A DNA stretch of 64,000 bases from an uncultured Desulfobacter sp. Lineage in GTDB: Bacteria > Desulfobacterota > Desulfobacteria > Desulfobacterales > Desulfobacteraceae. A model generated the notes under the pieces. The model made no database searches, was not told the DNA's origin, and saw only the letters and a program-made list of their open reading frames with translations. Numbering within the stretch: the stretch's first letter is position 1; every line of letters starts with the position of its first letter. Location of the stretch: positions 2,692,501 to 2,756,500 of the forward strand of contig NZ_OY761445.1 in assembly GCF_963664415.1 (NCBI RefSeq), read 5' to 3'. The position numbers and the translations under genes were made by a program. Below, in pieces: positions 17,972 through 26,385 of this stretch.

Positions 17972-18571
17972 ATGAATAAAGCAATGTTGACCGGATTTCT
18001 GATCGGTATAGTCCTGGTCTTTACCGTCCGGCTCATTTTTTTCTCCGGGCCGAACTACAGCAAACCGAAAAGTCCCATAAATCCGCAAGCCATATCTGTG
18101 GATTCTGAGGGAAAAGTGGAACATGAAGCTGCCACTGGAGATATAATAAGTGATTTACAAAATGAAACTGATGATGAACATGAACCGGAAACCATCGGCC
18201 GGTCTTCTGATGAAAGCCCAAATCCTGAGGCAGGGCCTGGAATAGAAAATGCGCTTGGCGAATCCGGATCTGTCCCCCCTGCCGTACAAGCGGAAAGGCA
18301 GATGGACGGAAAATCGTCGGACGATTTGGCCCAGAGTCGAGATAATTCGAAAAAAGCTGCTTTCTGGAAGGCGTTTTCAAGTCGCCCAAAAGCCCAAAAA
18401 TTTGTCCGGTATGTCAGTTCCATCTTGAAAGTACCCTGTGAGGCGGAAAAGGTGGAAAAAGGATACCAGGTCTTTTTCAGGTATTCCGACCCGGATGATA
18501 AAGAGATGAAAATAGGGTTACTTGTAAAGGCAGGACTCCTCAACCAAGATTCTGTTGAACTTCGCCATTAA
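17972..18571 (+). CDS. membrane-anchored protein, unknown function
   Basis: 199 residues. A single N-terminal membrane anchor (LTGFLIGIVLVFTVRLIFF, about 6-24) is followed by a long acidic, Ser/Pro/Glu-rich linker to about residue 120. The C-terminal domain (about 128-199) has KFVRYVSSILKVPCEAEKVEKGY and QVFFRYSDPDDKEMKIGLLVKAGL. I do not recognise the family. It is in an operon with the DUF4384 lipoprotein and has a GGAGG site just before the start. Confidence 0.7.
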   Translation: MNKAMLTGFLIGIVLVFTVRLIFFSGPNYSKPKSPINPQAISVDSEGKVEHEAATGDIISDLQNETDDEHEPETIGRSSDESPNPEAGPGIENALGESGSVPPAVQAERQMDGKSSDDLAQSRDNSKKAAFWKAFSSRPKAQKFVRYVSSILKVPCEAEKVEKGYQVFFRYSDPDDKEMKIGLLVKAGLLNQDSVELRH

Positions 18572-18615
18572 GGTGGAAAGATATTTTTAATTTTTTTTGA
18601 ACCAAAATCATTGCA

Positions 18616-18622
18616 TGTCCGT
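18616..18622 (+). promoter_or_regulatory. TGTCCGTWW motif copy 6
   Basis: TGTCCGTAA followed 14 bases later by GGCATAAA, 66 bases upstream of the 18682 start. Intergenic and correctly oriented. Confidence 0.4.
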
Positions 18623-18681
18623 AATCCTCTTTAAAGGCATAAAGCAAGAAAAACCAAACTCTATAAAAGGAGAAAACAACC

Positions 18682-19461
18682 ATGCAGCAATTAAAAAAAA
18701 CAATCATTTACCCTGTTATTCTGCTCAGCGTGCTGGTTATGGCTGGATCTGCAGTCGGCGCACCGGTCATCAACCTGTTTCCCAGTGATGTGCAGGAGCA
18801 TATCAGCCATACCGGAACCATGGCCAAGGATATGGAAACGGCGCTGAAGGGCGTCATTGAAAAGCTGGATACACAGACCAAGCTTTACCGGGAAATCGGG
18901 TGTGACAATTCTGATGATCCCGGGTGTATGGAAATCAAAAAGCAGATCGGAGATCATTATAAGGACATGCTTGAGATTATGGAATCCAGTCTTCCGAAAA
19001 TGAGGCAGACCATGGCTGCTACGGGCAGAGGGATAGAGAAACGGATCAAAAAGGAGCTGGGCCGGAAAACCAGCCCGTCTGGAATCCAGAAACTGCTGTC
19101 GGGCGGTGGACAGCCAAAAGTAGTCAAAAGCCGGGTGTCCCTGTCCAGCCGGTTTGCAAAGTATTATGACATGATAAAATCCGGCGGCGGCACCAGCATT
19201 GCTTCCCTGGCTTCGGAGATCTATCTCGACAGCCGTGCCGTTATGGAGACCATTGATCTGATGGAACAGGAAATTCAACGACAGAAGATGGTGATTGTCG
19301 TTGAAGGACAATGGGGAACGGTTACCCCGGAAATGGTTTCCATGGTCAACACCGTAAAAGAAATCGTGTTCGGCGAGTATGACGATACAGCCGTTCTGCC
19401 CGTCATGGCCGTTGGCCCGGAAACGGAAGGCGCATTCGGAAGTGAACTGGACATGGACTAA
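18682..19461 (+). CDS. exported helical protein, unknown function
   Basis: 259 residues. The signal peptide is cut near VGA (about residue 28). The mature protein is mostly helical, with Cys pairs at about residues 72 and 79 (GCDNSDDPGC) that could form a disulfide, and a basic middle (RGIEKRIKKELGRK). The end is acidic. AAAAGGAG precedes the ATG. The family is not recognised. It is the first gene after a TGTCCGTWW motif and is followed by a lipoprotein and the ExbB/D-like operon, which suggests a shared envelope role. Confidence 0.75.
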   Translation: MQQLKKTIIYPVILLSVLVMAGSAVGAPVINLFPSDVQEHISHTGTMAKDMETALKGVIEKLDTQTKLYREIGCDNSDDPGCMEIKKQIGDHYKDMLEIMESSLPKMRQTMAATGRGIEKRIKKELGRKTSPSGIQKLLSGGGQPKVVKSRVSLSSRFAKYYDMIKSGGGTSIASLASEIYLDSRAVMETIDLMEQEIQRQKMVIVVEGQWGTVTPEMVSMVNTVKEIVFGEYDDTAVLPVMAVGPETEGAFGSELDMD

Positions 19462-19530
19462 TCCGGCAGGAAAGTAAGCCGGCTACGAAATGAAGATGTT
19501 ACCCACACCAATACTACAAAGGAGAATACA

Positions 19531-20100
19531 ATGAAAACCGACTATTTGAAATTGGCTCTAGCCGTACTGGTTACCTGCTGCTTCCTGACAGGATGCAATA
19601 CCCTATCCCCTAAACCCGTTGAAAGGGATATTTCCCAGGGGGAAAGCTGTCCCCTGCCATCCGGCAACCTGATTCCCGATGCTTTTGAAACAGCCAAAGA
19701 AACACTATCCCATCCAGGTTGTTCCGGACGGTTTGATGACGTTTTTGAGGCATTGTTGAACGTTTGCAAGGGTACCCCGTCCCTCAAAAATAAAAAGCGA
19801 TTTGAAGAACTTCTGGTCTGGGCCAAGAATCAGGGCATTATCACCACCCTTGAAGCAAAACATACCTACAACCGGTATTTTAAGGAGAAATTTGTCTCTC
19901 TTCCTTCCGAATACCAGACATGCAGCTATTGCTTGAGTCTGTCCAAAATTCTGGAGGATGGAAAAATTGAACTGAAAGACAAATACCTGGGATTGGTCAA
20001 AGTCTGCGGAGATAAAAAGACCTATGCAAAAGCAGGGATGGAATGGGAAAAAATCGGCGTCATTCTGGAGGCAGCCTGCCTGGCCTGTGACAGTCAATAG
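19531..20100 (+). CDS. small lipoprotein, unknown function
   Basis: 189 residues. Lipobox LTGC puts the anchor at Cys22. The mature part is Cys-rich (at least six Cys, including CSYC and CLACDS), likely disulfide-bonded in the periplasm, and mostly helical. An AAAGGAG site lies 8-9 bases before the start. The family is not recognised. Confidence 0.75.
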   Translation: MKTDYLKLALAVLVTCCFLTGCNTLSPKPVERDISQGESCPLPSGNLIPDAFETAKETLSHPGCSGRFDDVFEALLNVCKGTPSLKNKKRFEELLVWAKNQGIITTLEAKHTYNRYFKEKFVSLPSEYQTCSYCLSLSKILEDGKIELKDKYLGLVKVCGDKKTYAKAGMEWEKIGVILEAACLACDSQ

Positions 20101-20247
20101 ACGGCAGCAGATCGCGGAAAAGCTCTAACTCAATCATCAAGTTTTTAGGGAATTTTTTCCAACGCCGACGTTGAGCAAATTAACAAAAACCGGATCATCG
20201 AATTAAAACAGGTGACCTTTAAAGTGTAGGGTGTAAGGAGAGTGGAC

Positions 20248-20901
20248 ATGATAAAGGGAATGGTATCAGGAATTATGGTTACGGTACTGGGAATCTATCT
20301 TTTCAATCTTTCAGGTTTGATCATCATCAGTTCCGATAAAGGAATTTCCCTGGTCTCTATTCTGGTATGGACCATAAAAAACCTGGGATTTTCCATCATC
20401 CCCTTTATCGTTGTCCTGCTGTTTTTCTTCTATTATCTCCAGCGGCTTTTTGTTTTGCTGGGCTATGAAGACAGCGTAGAACCGGCACTGGTTACGGCCA
20501 TGCAGGAAAAACTGGATCTGCTGATCAACCTCTTTTTCGGTATCGGTGTGGTCTGGACGGCCATCGGCATGAGAAACGCCCTGGTTTTATCCATCGGTTC
20601 CATTGACGCGGAAACTGCTGCAAGTCAGGGCGCTTTTTCCATCCTGACACGGCTGGTGGACGGGGGGATACTTCTCTCCCTTTCCACCACCATTGTCGGG
20701 GGAATCGGCGGCTATCTTATGAAGGTGTTAAAGGCCTGGATGCTTGGCATTAGATTGAACGCCTGCTTTGAACGCCAGTATAACAAGGAAACCCGGGAAA
20801 TACATTCCAGGATGGACCATATTGTCCGGATCATGGAACAGAATAGGGAAAAGAAGCAAGAAGACAAAATTATAAACGAAAACGCAGAGGAGTCAGCATG
20901 A
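20248..20901 (+). CDS. ExbB/TolQ/MotA-like inner-membrane protein
   Basis: 217 residues from ATG 20248 (GGAG seven bases before; the GTG at 20242 is too close to the site). There are membrane segments at about 5-25, 38-60, 95-120 and 130-160. The segment LLINLFFGIGVVWTAIGMRNAL followed by a second helix GILLSLSTTIVGGIGGYLM has the layout of the proton-channel helices of ExbB/TolQ/MotA. A cytoplasmic charged tail ends the protein. The next gene overlaps by 4 bases and encodes a one-pass, ExbD-like partner. The call is by architecture, not a clear sequence match. Confidence 0.6.
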   Translation: MIKGMVSGIMVTVLGIYLFNLSGLIIISSDKGISLVSILVWTIKNLGFSIIPFIVVLLFFFYYLQRLFVLLGYEDSVEPALVTAMQEKLDLLINLFFGIGVVWTAIGMRNALVLSIGSIDAETAASQGAFSILTRLVDGGILLSLSTTIVGGIGGYLMKVLKAWMLGIRLNACFERQYNKETREIHSRMDHIVRIMEQNREKKQEDKIINENAEESA

Positions 20902-21830
20902 TTCGGTACAGACAACCGGGATTTTCTGCCCGGCCGGCCCTTGATGAAACGGAAAGCCTGCAGACGGACACCATGCGCTTTTTTGCCGTGATCTGCATGT
21001 GCCTGATGATCATTTTCTCCCTTGTCAAATCCATGCCCGTGACTCAGCAGGCCCCCCCGCCCCAGATCAATACCCAGGAGATAGTTAGGGATAAAATTAC
21101 CCACCTTGAACAAAGGGTTCAGGAAGTTGGCAAAGCCCTGGCTGCTATGGAACAAGCACTTGAAAAGGCCAGAAATGAACATCAACAAGTTAAAAAACTG
21201 CATACGAATTTTATAGAGCAGATCACTGTTCTTCAAAAAAAGAGAGACAAAATCTTAACTCAACTTGAAACAACCAAACAAGCATATACTGAAAAACGAC
21301 AGGCCCTTGGATTTATCGCAGATGAGATACATCGAGTAAAGCGGGGAATCCAGCGGCTTGAATCCAAAGCAGAGGATTTAAAACAGAACATAGCCGCGGA
21401 TGTTTCGGTAAAACCCGTACCGGGAAAAACAAAATCAGAAGCAAACATAGCCATGAAAGAAGAAAAAACAGGATTTTCCCTTGGCTTTTCATCCGACGAT
21501 GCGCTTTTCAGCACGCTTAAAACGGAAGATCAGGTTACGCTCTACATGCGCATCAAGGACAGATTCTGGCAACTTAAGACCGCCTCTTCTCCCTGGGCCT
21601 TTGTCCCGGTTTCATTTTCAGGCCGGATTTATTACATGGACCGGCAGACCGTACCGGATACAGTAATCCAGGCATCTGCAAAGGCAGTGTCCGTTCCGGA
21701 AACCAATGAGATTCTTTTTGGGGTGTCCCTGTCTCAACAGATCACAAGGCAAATCAGCGCTCTGATGAAAGGCAACAAGGGCGGAAATATCATCATTCAA
21801 AGCAATGGGAGGGTTGATTTTGAAAACTAA
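20898..21830 (+). CDS. one-pass membrane coiled-coil protein (ExbD/MotB-like partner)
   Basis: 310 residues. A short cytoplasmic N-terminus is followed by one membrane helix (FFAVICMCLMIIFSLV, about 28-43), a periplasmic coiled coil (about 60-165), a Ser/Lys linker and a C-terminal beta-rich domain (about 200-310). In ExbD/TolR/MotB the residue before or in the helix is Asp. Here DTMRFF has Asp just before it. The start overlaps the ExbB-like stop (ATGA) and the stop overlaps the transglycosylase start, so all three are one operon. Confidence 0.6.
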   Translation: MIRYRQPGFSARPALDETESLQTDTMRFFAVICMCLMIIFSLVKSMPVTQQAPPPQINTQEIVRDKITHLEQRVQEVGKALAAMEQALEKARNEHQQVKKLHTNFIEQITVLQKKRDKILTQLETTKQAYTEKRQALGFIADEIHRVKRGIQRLESKAEDLKQNIAADVSVKPVPGKTKSEANIAMKEEKTGFSLGFSSDDALFSTLKTEDQVTLYMRIKDRFWQLKTASSPWAFVPVSFSGRIYYMDRQTVPDTVIQASAKAVSVPETNEILFGVSLSQQITRQISALMKGNKGGNIIIQSNGRVDFEN

Positions 21831-22656
21831 GGTATTTATGCACATTGCTCTATGGCTATGTATCGTTACAAGTATGCCCCAAACCGCAGAAGGGTTTAAA
21901 AAAGAAATTCCGGACATGGATTATAACCGGGCATGGAAAAACTATGCATCATCAAAAACGGATGCCCTGCCGGCAAAAGAATATCCATTTGAAGCCTGTT
22001 TTAAAAAGGCTGCCAAAACCTACGATATTCCGCTTAGTCTCGTCATGGCCTTTGCCAGGGGCGAATCGGATTTTAATCCAAAGGCGAAATCCGCGGCAAA
22101 CTGTCACGGCATCATGCAGATTAAATGGCCGGGAACGGCAAAGGATCTTGGTTTCACACAGTTAAATGACCTTTATAATCCTTGTAAAAATATCATGGCC
22201 GGGGCCCGATATATCCGGATGATGATTGATCGTTATGACGGAAACATTCACCTGGCAGTGGCCGCGTATAATTACGGCCCCGGCAGGATTAAAAAAACTT
22301 CTGAGCCGAATCCGGCCATTCCCGAAGGAGCCAACTGGTACAGCGGCTATATTTACCATCATCTTCAGGCTATATTGGGTGGATCTTCTTTGCCGAGGCA
22401 TTCAGGCAAAAAAAGAGAAAAATACAAGCCCGGCAACAAGGTTCCCATCAACATGTTCCATAACCCGGCCCGTGCCGAAAAATTCATGGCTTATTTCAGG
22501 AAAAAATCGCCGGGACTTGAAATCGACTGGTTCAGAACGTCCTTTGGGGAGACCCATGTGGTCCTGGTTTTCCGGTCCGAAAAACAACTAAAAAACGATG
22601 TCAGCCTGTTGAACAGGCTGGGATTCTATCCGGATATAAAACGCCGGTTCAGATAA
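21820..22656 (+). CDS. lytic transglycosylase (SLT domain)
   Basis: About 278 residues from TTG 21820, chosen because GGGAGGG lies 6 bases before it (an ATG at 21805 is in frame but lacks a site). A signal peptide ends near AEG. The SLT domain (about 45-170) has the catalytic Glu in FARGESDFNPKAKS, then HGIMQIKWPGTAKDLG and AAYNYGPGRI. The C-terminal 90 residues (IDWFRTSFGETHVVLVF) look SPOR-like. It cleaves peptidoglycan glycan strands, making room for an envelope complex. The operon with the ExbB/D-like pair supports that role. Confidence 0.9.
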   Translation: MKTKVFMHIALWLCIVTSMPQTAEGFKKEIPDMDYNRAWKNYASSKTDALPAKEYPFEACFKKAAKTYDIPLSLVMAFARGESDFNPKAKSAANCHGIMQIKWPGTAKDLGFTQLNDLYNPCKNIMAGARYIRMMIDRYDGNIHLAVAAYNYGPGRIKKTSEPNPAIPEGANWYSGYIYHHLQAILGGSSLPRHSGKKREKYKPGNKVPINMFHNPARAEKFMAYFRKKSPGLEIDWFRTSFGETHVVLVFRSEKQLKNDVSLLNRLGFYPDIKRRFR

Positions 22657-22739
22657 CGGTTACAGACAACTATGGCAGATTCGGCTCGCCACCAGATTTA
22701 ATCAACGGTTAAATGAATTCATTAAAAGAAGGAGAAATC

Positions 22740-22927
22740 ATGTTAAAACAAGTCATAACGATATTACGATAATTACTCTTATTTCAATTACAACGGCCCA
22801 CGCAGAAAAGATAACCATCAAAATCGGCAATACGATAATAATGCAAACGCCTTTACCAACGAATGTTTGCACGCCAGGCCGGACTGTGACGATTAAAGCT
22901 ATAATCATGTACCAAACCAAGAAATAA
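22740..22927 (+). pseudogene. small secreted protein, frameshifted
   Basis: AAGGAG is followed by ATG TTA AAA CAA, but the frame stops after ten codons. In the next frame a signal-peptide-like stretch (ITLISITTAHA) and about 45 residues continue to a stop at 22927. One indel near 22765 would join them. It was probably a short periplasmic protein. It could also be a sequencing error. Confidence 0.4.
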
Positions 22928-22993
22928 TTCAATCGTTCTGTCATTCAGATTTCTATCCATTTCCAAAAAAGAGTGATGCATTTTTTTTTTTTT

Positions 22994-23000
22994 TGTCCGT
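22994..23000 (+). promoter_or_regulatory. TGTCCGTWW motif copy 7
   Basis: TGTCCGTTA after a run of T, 212 bases upstream of the peptidoglycan-binding lipoprotein and 113 upstream of the small frame at 23107. The surrounding 30 bases match copy 4 (GATGCATTT before, ATCTGTGAG after). Confidence 0.45.
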
Positions 23001-23106
23001 TATTTATCTGTGAGCATTAAAAATAGGCTTACCAGTCTGGGATCTGCTTCAAAAGGAGATCCAGCCGGTGCCAATCACATTAAATGAACGAAAAAGGAGA
23101 AAGTCA

Positions 23107-23199
23107 GTGAAAAAAAATTATCAGAATACTTTAGATTTCCGGCTTGTGACAGATCGTTCTACGACCTATACAGTTTACCATTTCACTATTCAGGAGTAA
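23107..23199 (+). CDS. possible 30-residue leader peptide
   Basis: GTG start 5-6 bases after AAAGGAGAAA. It encodes a 30-residue hydrophilic peptide and stops 6 bases before the next gene, whose ribosome site (CAGGAG) lies within its last codons. It may be a leader that couples translation or a chance frame. Confidence 0.3.
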   Translation: MKKNYQNTLDFRLVTDRSTTYTVYHFTIQE

Positions 23200-23205
23200 T
23201 CCACA

Positions 23206-25215
23206 ATGAAACAGCTATTTTTGATTCTGAGTATCGGTATTGTTCTAATGTCAATCGGATGCCAAACTATGGATACTTGTCAATTCATACCAACCAATCT
23301 AATTCCGCTCACGAACGGTGAGAAAAAAGAAGATACCACTGTGATCCCAAACGGCACTTCGGAGATGAAAAAACTACAAGTACTTTTAAAAGAGGCGGGA
23401 TATGATCCTAAAGGGGCTGATGGGAAATACGGAAATCAAACCCGGCAAGCGATTAAGCAATTTCAAAAGGAGAAGGGATTCACTGTGGACGGGCAGCCGA
23501 CCCGTAAATTATTCGGTCAATTGAAAGATAGCATTAAAAAAGACAACAGTTCCTCTGCTACCGTAGCCACCAAGCCTGCAGCAACGATAGGCTCTCCAAA
23601 ATATCGCCGTTCAGAATGCGATTTAGACCATTTTTTCACCAAAGGAACCGTCAGAGGCGATGAACTGATCAAAGAGCTGATGGCCATTAAAGAAGCGGCA
23701 CAGCAGGCTGAAACGCATAAGGCATTTACTTCTTTGATGGGGGAGGTTGACGGCTCATTAGAGAAAATGCGTAAAACAAACATTCAAAAGTTTCAAAAGT
23801 TGGGCGATTTAATCGATCCTGAGTCTTGGAAAAATTTGCTCAAAATCCTTTTTGATGTCGGATGTGAGCAGCTGAAGACGACCATGAATCACAAGGCCAT
23901 CAATATGTTTATCGATACCATGTTGGATGAGCGGGAACTACTGGAAAAGCAATTTATCACCCTGCCTTCAGCAGAGGGGTTCACCCGGAACCAAAAACAG
24001 AGAATTCTTAATATTGCAGCGTTCACGGTTGGGGCCCGGGTCGCTAACGATTCTGTCAATGATGCGAAGGCTACTTTGGAAAACCTTGAAGCTGAATACA
24101 ATGAACTGCTGAGACACCGGGAGGTGCTGGCCGAGGTTCTTGCCGATGTTGTTGCCAGAAGAAATGAAGCCCTTAGGGCAAGGGATGAGCTGAGAATAAG
24201 AAGGATGGAAAATGAACTGCTTCAATATCTGACCAAGGAAGATTTGAAATTTATAGATCAATTTGGATCAGAGCATACAGTTTCCGAGTTTGCAAAAGAT
24301 TTTGCCCTGCAGAATATGGCCATTCGATATTTACAGAGGCAGGATCCGGAACGATATAAAAATTATCGTGCTCAGGTTGACGGACTGGTCGGCAGGACCA
24401 AAGTGACGGTTCGGACACTTGGCGGAGCCCTGTCTTTTGGTGGATTGGCCGCCGGTTTTACCAACGACGTATTGGCTTTTGCAGAAAACACGAATATGGA
24501 TGCTTTCACAAAAGGACTCCCCTTGTTTGGTGAATTCCTTAAAGCGGCTTTACCGCTGGCCGGCAACGTGGCTGAGACAGCCATCACAGGGGTTGTACTT
24601 GAACCTGAAAAAACCTGGTTAGCACCGTTTGCAGCAAAAAGGTTTCGTGTGACCATGGCCGGGAACGAGAAGAAAACCGATCTGAGAAGTGCATCAAATG
24701 TATTTGATTTAATGCACAAAAATCAAACCAACGAAGAAATCTTTAAGAACACCCTGTTTTCAAACGGTGGAAACGGATTCTTATTGAGCATGTATCGCCA
24801 TGATCCGGATACAACAGGTCGTATGCTGGATGCCTCCATTTCCGAAGAGATGCGCAACCAATTCGGAGAGGAATATATGCATATGTCCGGAGGGGAAGAC
24901 TATTCGTTTGTCAATGCTTTAACATCCTCTGACAAACGTTCAATCAGGCACATCGTGAATAATATGCTCAGCCGCGACCAGCGCCGAAGAGCCGATTCAC
25001 CTTTTATCGGCAAAATTCAGCAGGAATCGGCGGATAATTCAAATGAATGGAACAGCACACAACTGACCCGGCTAATCCTGTCAAACCATCACGGATCAAT
25101 TGACTACGCCCAGATGCAGGTCGGTGACATGATGATCAGACTGATCCCATCCATGACAGCCCTTTACGAGTATGAATGCTTTGCCGATACGGTTCGCAGG
25201 ACAGCAAGCCTCTAA
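23206..25215 (+). CDS. large lipoprotein with N-terminal peptidoglycan-binding domain
   Basis: 669 residues. Lipobox MSIGC puts the anchor at Cys19. A PG_binding_1 domain lies at about 50-110 (LQVLLKEAGYDPKGADGKYGNQTRQAIKQFQKEKG). A long helical region with coiled coil follows (about 150-400, rich in Glu/Arg/Leu), then a Gly/Ala-rich stretch that may dip into the membrane (TLGGALSFGGLAAGFTNDVLAFA, about 405-425). The last 200 residues are unrecognised. It probably tethers an envelope assembly to peptidoglycan. It has its own TGTCCGTWW motif and is followed 48 bases later by a CsgG-like lipoprotein. Confidence 0.8.
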   Translation: MKQLFLILSIGIVLMSIGCQTMDTCQFIPTNLIPLTNGEKKEDTTVIPNGTSEMKKLQVLLKEAGYDPKGADGKYGNQTRQAIKQFQKEKGFTVDGQPTRKLFGQLKDSIKKDNSSSATVATKPAATIGSPKYRRSECDLDHFFTKGTVRGDELIKELMAIKEAAQQAETHKAFTSLMGEVDGSLEKMRKTNIQKFQKLGDLIDPESWKNLLKILFDVGCEQLKTTMNHKAINMFIDTMLDERELLEKQFITLPSAEGFTRNQKQRILNIAAFTVGARVANDSVNDAKATLENLEAEYNELLRHREVLAEVLADVVARRNEALRARDELRIRRMENELLQYLTKEDLKFIDQFGSEHTVSEFAKDFALQNMAIRYLQRQDPERYKNYRAQVDGLVGRTKVTVRTLGGALSFGGLAAGFTNDVLAFAENTNMDAFTKGLPLFGEFLKAALPLAGNVAETAITGVVLEPEKTWLAPFAAKRFRVTMAGNEKKTDLRSASNVFDLMHKNQTNEEIFKNTLFSNGGNGFLLSMYRHDPDTTGRMLDASISEEMRNQFGEEYMHMSGGEDYSFVNALTSSDKRSIRHIVNNMLSRDQRRRADSPFIGKIQQESADNSNEWNSTQLTRLILSNHHGSIDYAQMQVGDMMIRLIPSMTALYEYECFADTVRRTASL

Positions 25216-25263
25216 CAATAAAAGATGTATATTATAAACCATCATTAATATAAGGATAATGAC

Positions 25264-26265
25264 ATGACGGATAATACCACTGGATCCCCTTTGCTCAAAG
25301 TCGTACTTGGATTCCTGCTCATCACGCTTTTATCAGCCTGTAATGCCACATCAGGAAGCGTCTTCAGCCCTGAAAAATCGGATGCGATTCAAATGCCTTC
25401 AGGGTTTAATACCAAATTGATGGATATTATCGATGACGGGCGGCGGGTAAGTATATATACGCAAATGAATCACATCGGGGACCCGCAAAATGACCAGTTG
25501 TTGTTTCCGGCTTCGGTTGCCAGGCAGATCGGGATTAACAATACACAGATGAATCGCAGTTTCTCGGATCTACTATTGCGGACCCGGCGGTTTGAAGTCA
25601 TGGATGGCGACTATACGGTTACCCGGGAAGGTGCTTTCCAGTTCTGGGGAGACAAGGAGGTTGATATTGTCGTTGACTGCCTGGTTACGGATGCCCGCCA
25701 GGAGGTCATCAGTATCCGTCCGTATCGCAAAGTCCGGACACAGGTCAAGATATCAGTACAGATGAAAGATGTCCTGACCGGGAAGAATCTCTTTGACGGT
25801 GATGCAGCGGTCGAAGGCGTCTGGGGCGATGTCCAGGGCGAAGGCACAATGATTCCGCCCAATGTGGACATGAAGACGGCCGATATACAAAAGTCCATGG
25901 GCAATGACTATGAACGGGCGCTGACCCGGGCGTTTGAAGAGGCGGTTGAACGGATCGATCGGCTCATCCGTCCTGTGGGGCGTGTCACCGTGCCCGGCAA
26001 TAAACATTTCAGCATGTTCGGAGGAAGCCAACACGGGTTTCAGGGGGGTGATGAAGTGGTTGTTTTCCGGGCCCAACGCAGGCTGATGGCGGACGGATAT
26101 AACCGGGTCGTCGGGGTCATGCCGATTGCGCAGGCCCGTTGTAATGGGGTCGGCGACGATATCAGCACCTGCACCCTGATCCGTACAGAACCCGGAGAGC
26201 AGGTACGTGATACGGATTATACCGTTCTCACTGACAAATCGGCTAACGGGATACGAAGAAGATAA
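25264..26265 (+). CDS. CsgG/LpoB-like lipoprotein
   Basis: 333 residues. The lipobox is LLSAC (Cys at about 26). Residues about 50-240 have the CsgG-like pattern: FSDLLLRTRRFEVMDGD, VDIVVDCLVTDARQEV, VQMKDVLTGKNLFDGDAAVEG, then a helix ERALTRAFEEAVERIDRLI. The C-terminal 90 residues are beta-rich. This family forms or assists outer-membrane secretion pores, or activates cell-wall enzymes; which applies here is unclear. A terminator hairpin follows. Confidence 0.65.
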   Translation: MTDNTTGSPLLKVVLGFLLITLLSACNATSGSVFSPEKSDAIQMPSGFNTKLMDIIDDGRRVSIYTQMNHIGDPQNDQLLFPASVARQIGINNTQMNRSFSDLLLRTRRFEVMDGDYTVTREGAFQFWGDKEVDIVVDCLVTDARQEVISIRPYRKVRTQVKISVQMKDVLTGKNLFDGDAAVEGVWGDVQGEGTMIPPNVDMKTADIQKSMGNDYERALTRAFEEAVERIDRLIRPVGRVTVPGNKHFSMFGGSQHGFQGGDEVVVFRAQRRLMADGYNRVVGVMPIAQARCNGVGDDISTCTLIRTEPGEQVRDTDYTVLTDKSANGIRRR

Positions 26266-26272
26266 GATGCCC

Positions 26273-26310
26273 AAGGCAGGGCTTTCATTCGCGTCAATTA
26301 GCCCTGCCTT
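26273..26310 (+). terminator. rho-independent terminator
   Basis: AAGGCAGGGCT (26273-26283) pairs with AGCCCTGCCTT (26300-26310), an 11-bp stem followed by a short T-rich stretch. It ends the 23.2-26.3 kb unit. Confidence 0.7.
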
Positions 26311-26385
26311 TATCTGCGTGATGTTAGACCGGTAAACCGTTTTTTATGGATTCGTTTCTTAATTTTTTGATGAAAGGCAGAGACC

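Noticed and set aside
22753..22944. Minus-strand hydrophobic frame
   Set aside because: It is the antisense of a better plus-strand small secreted gene with a ribosome site.
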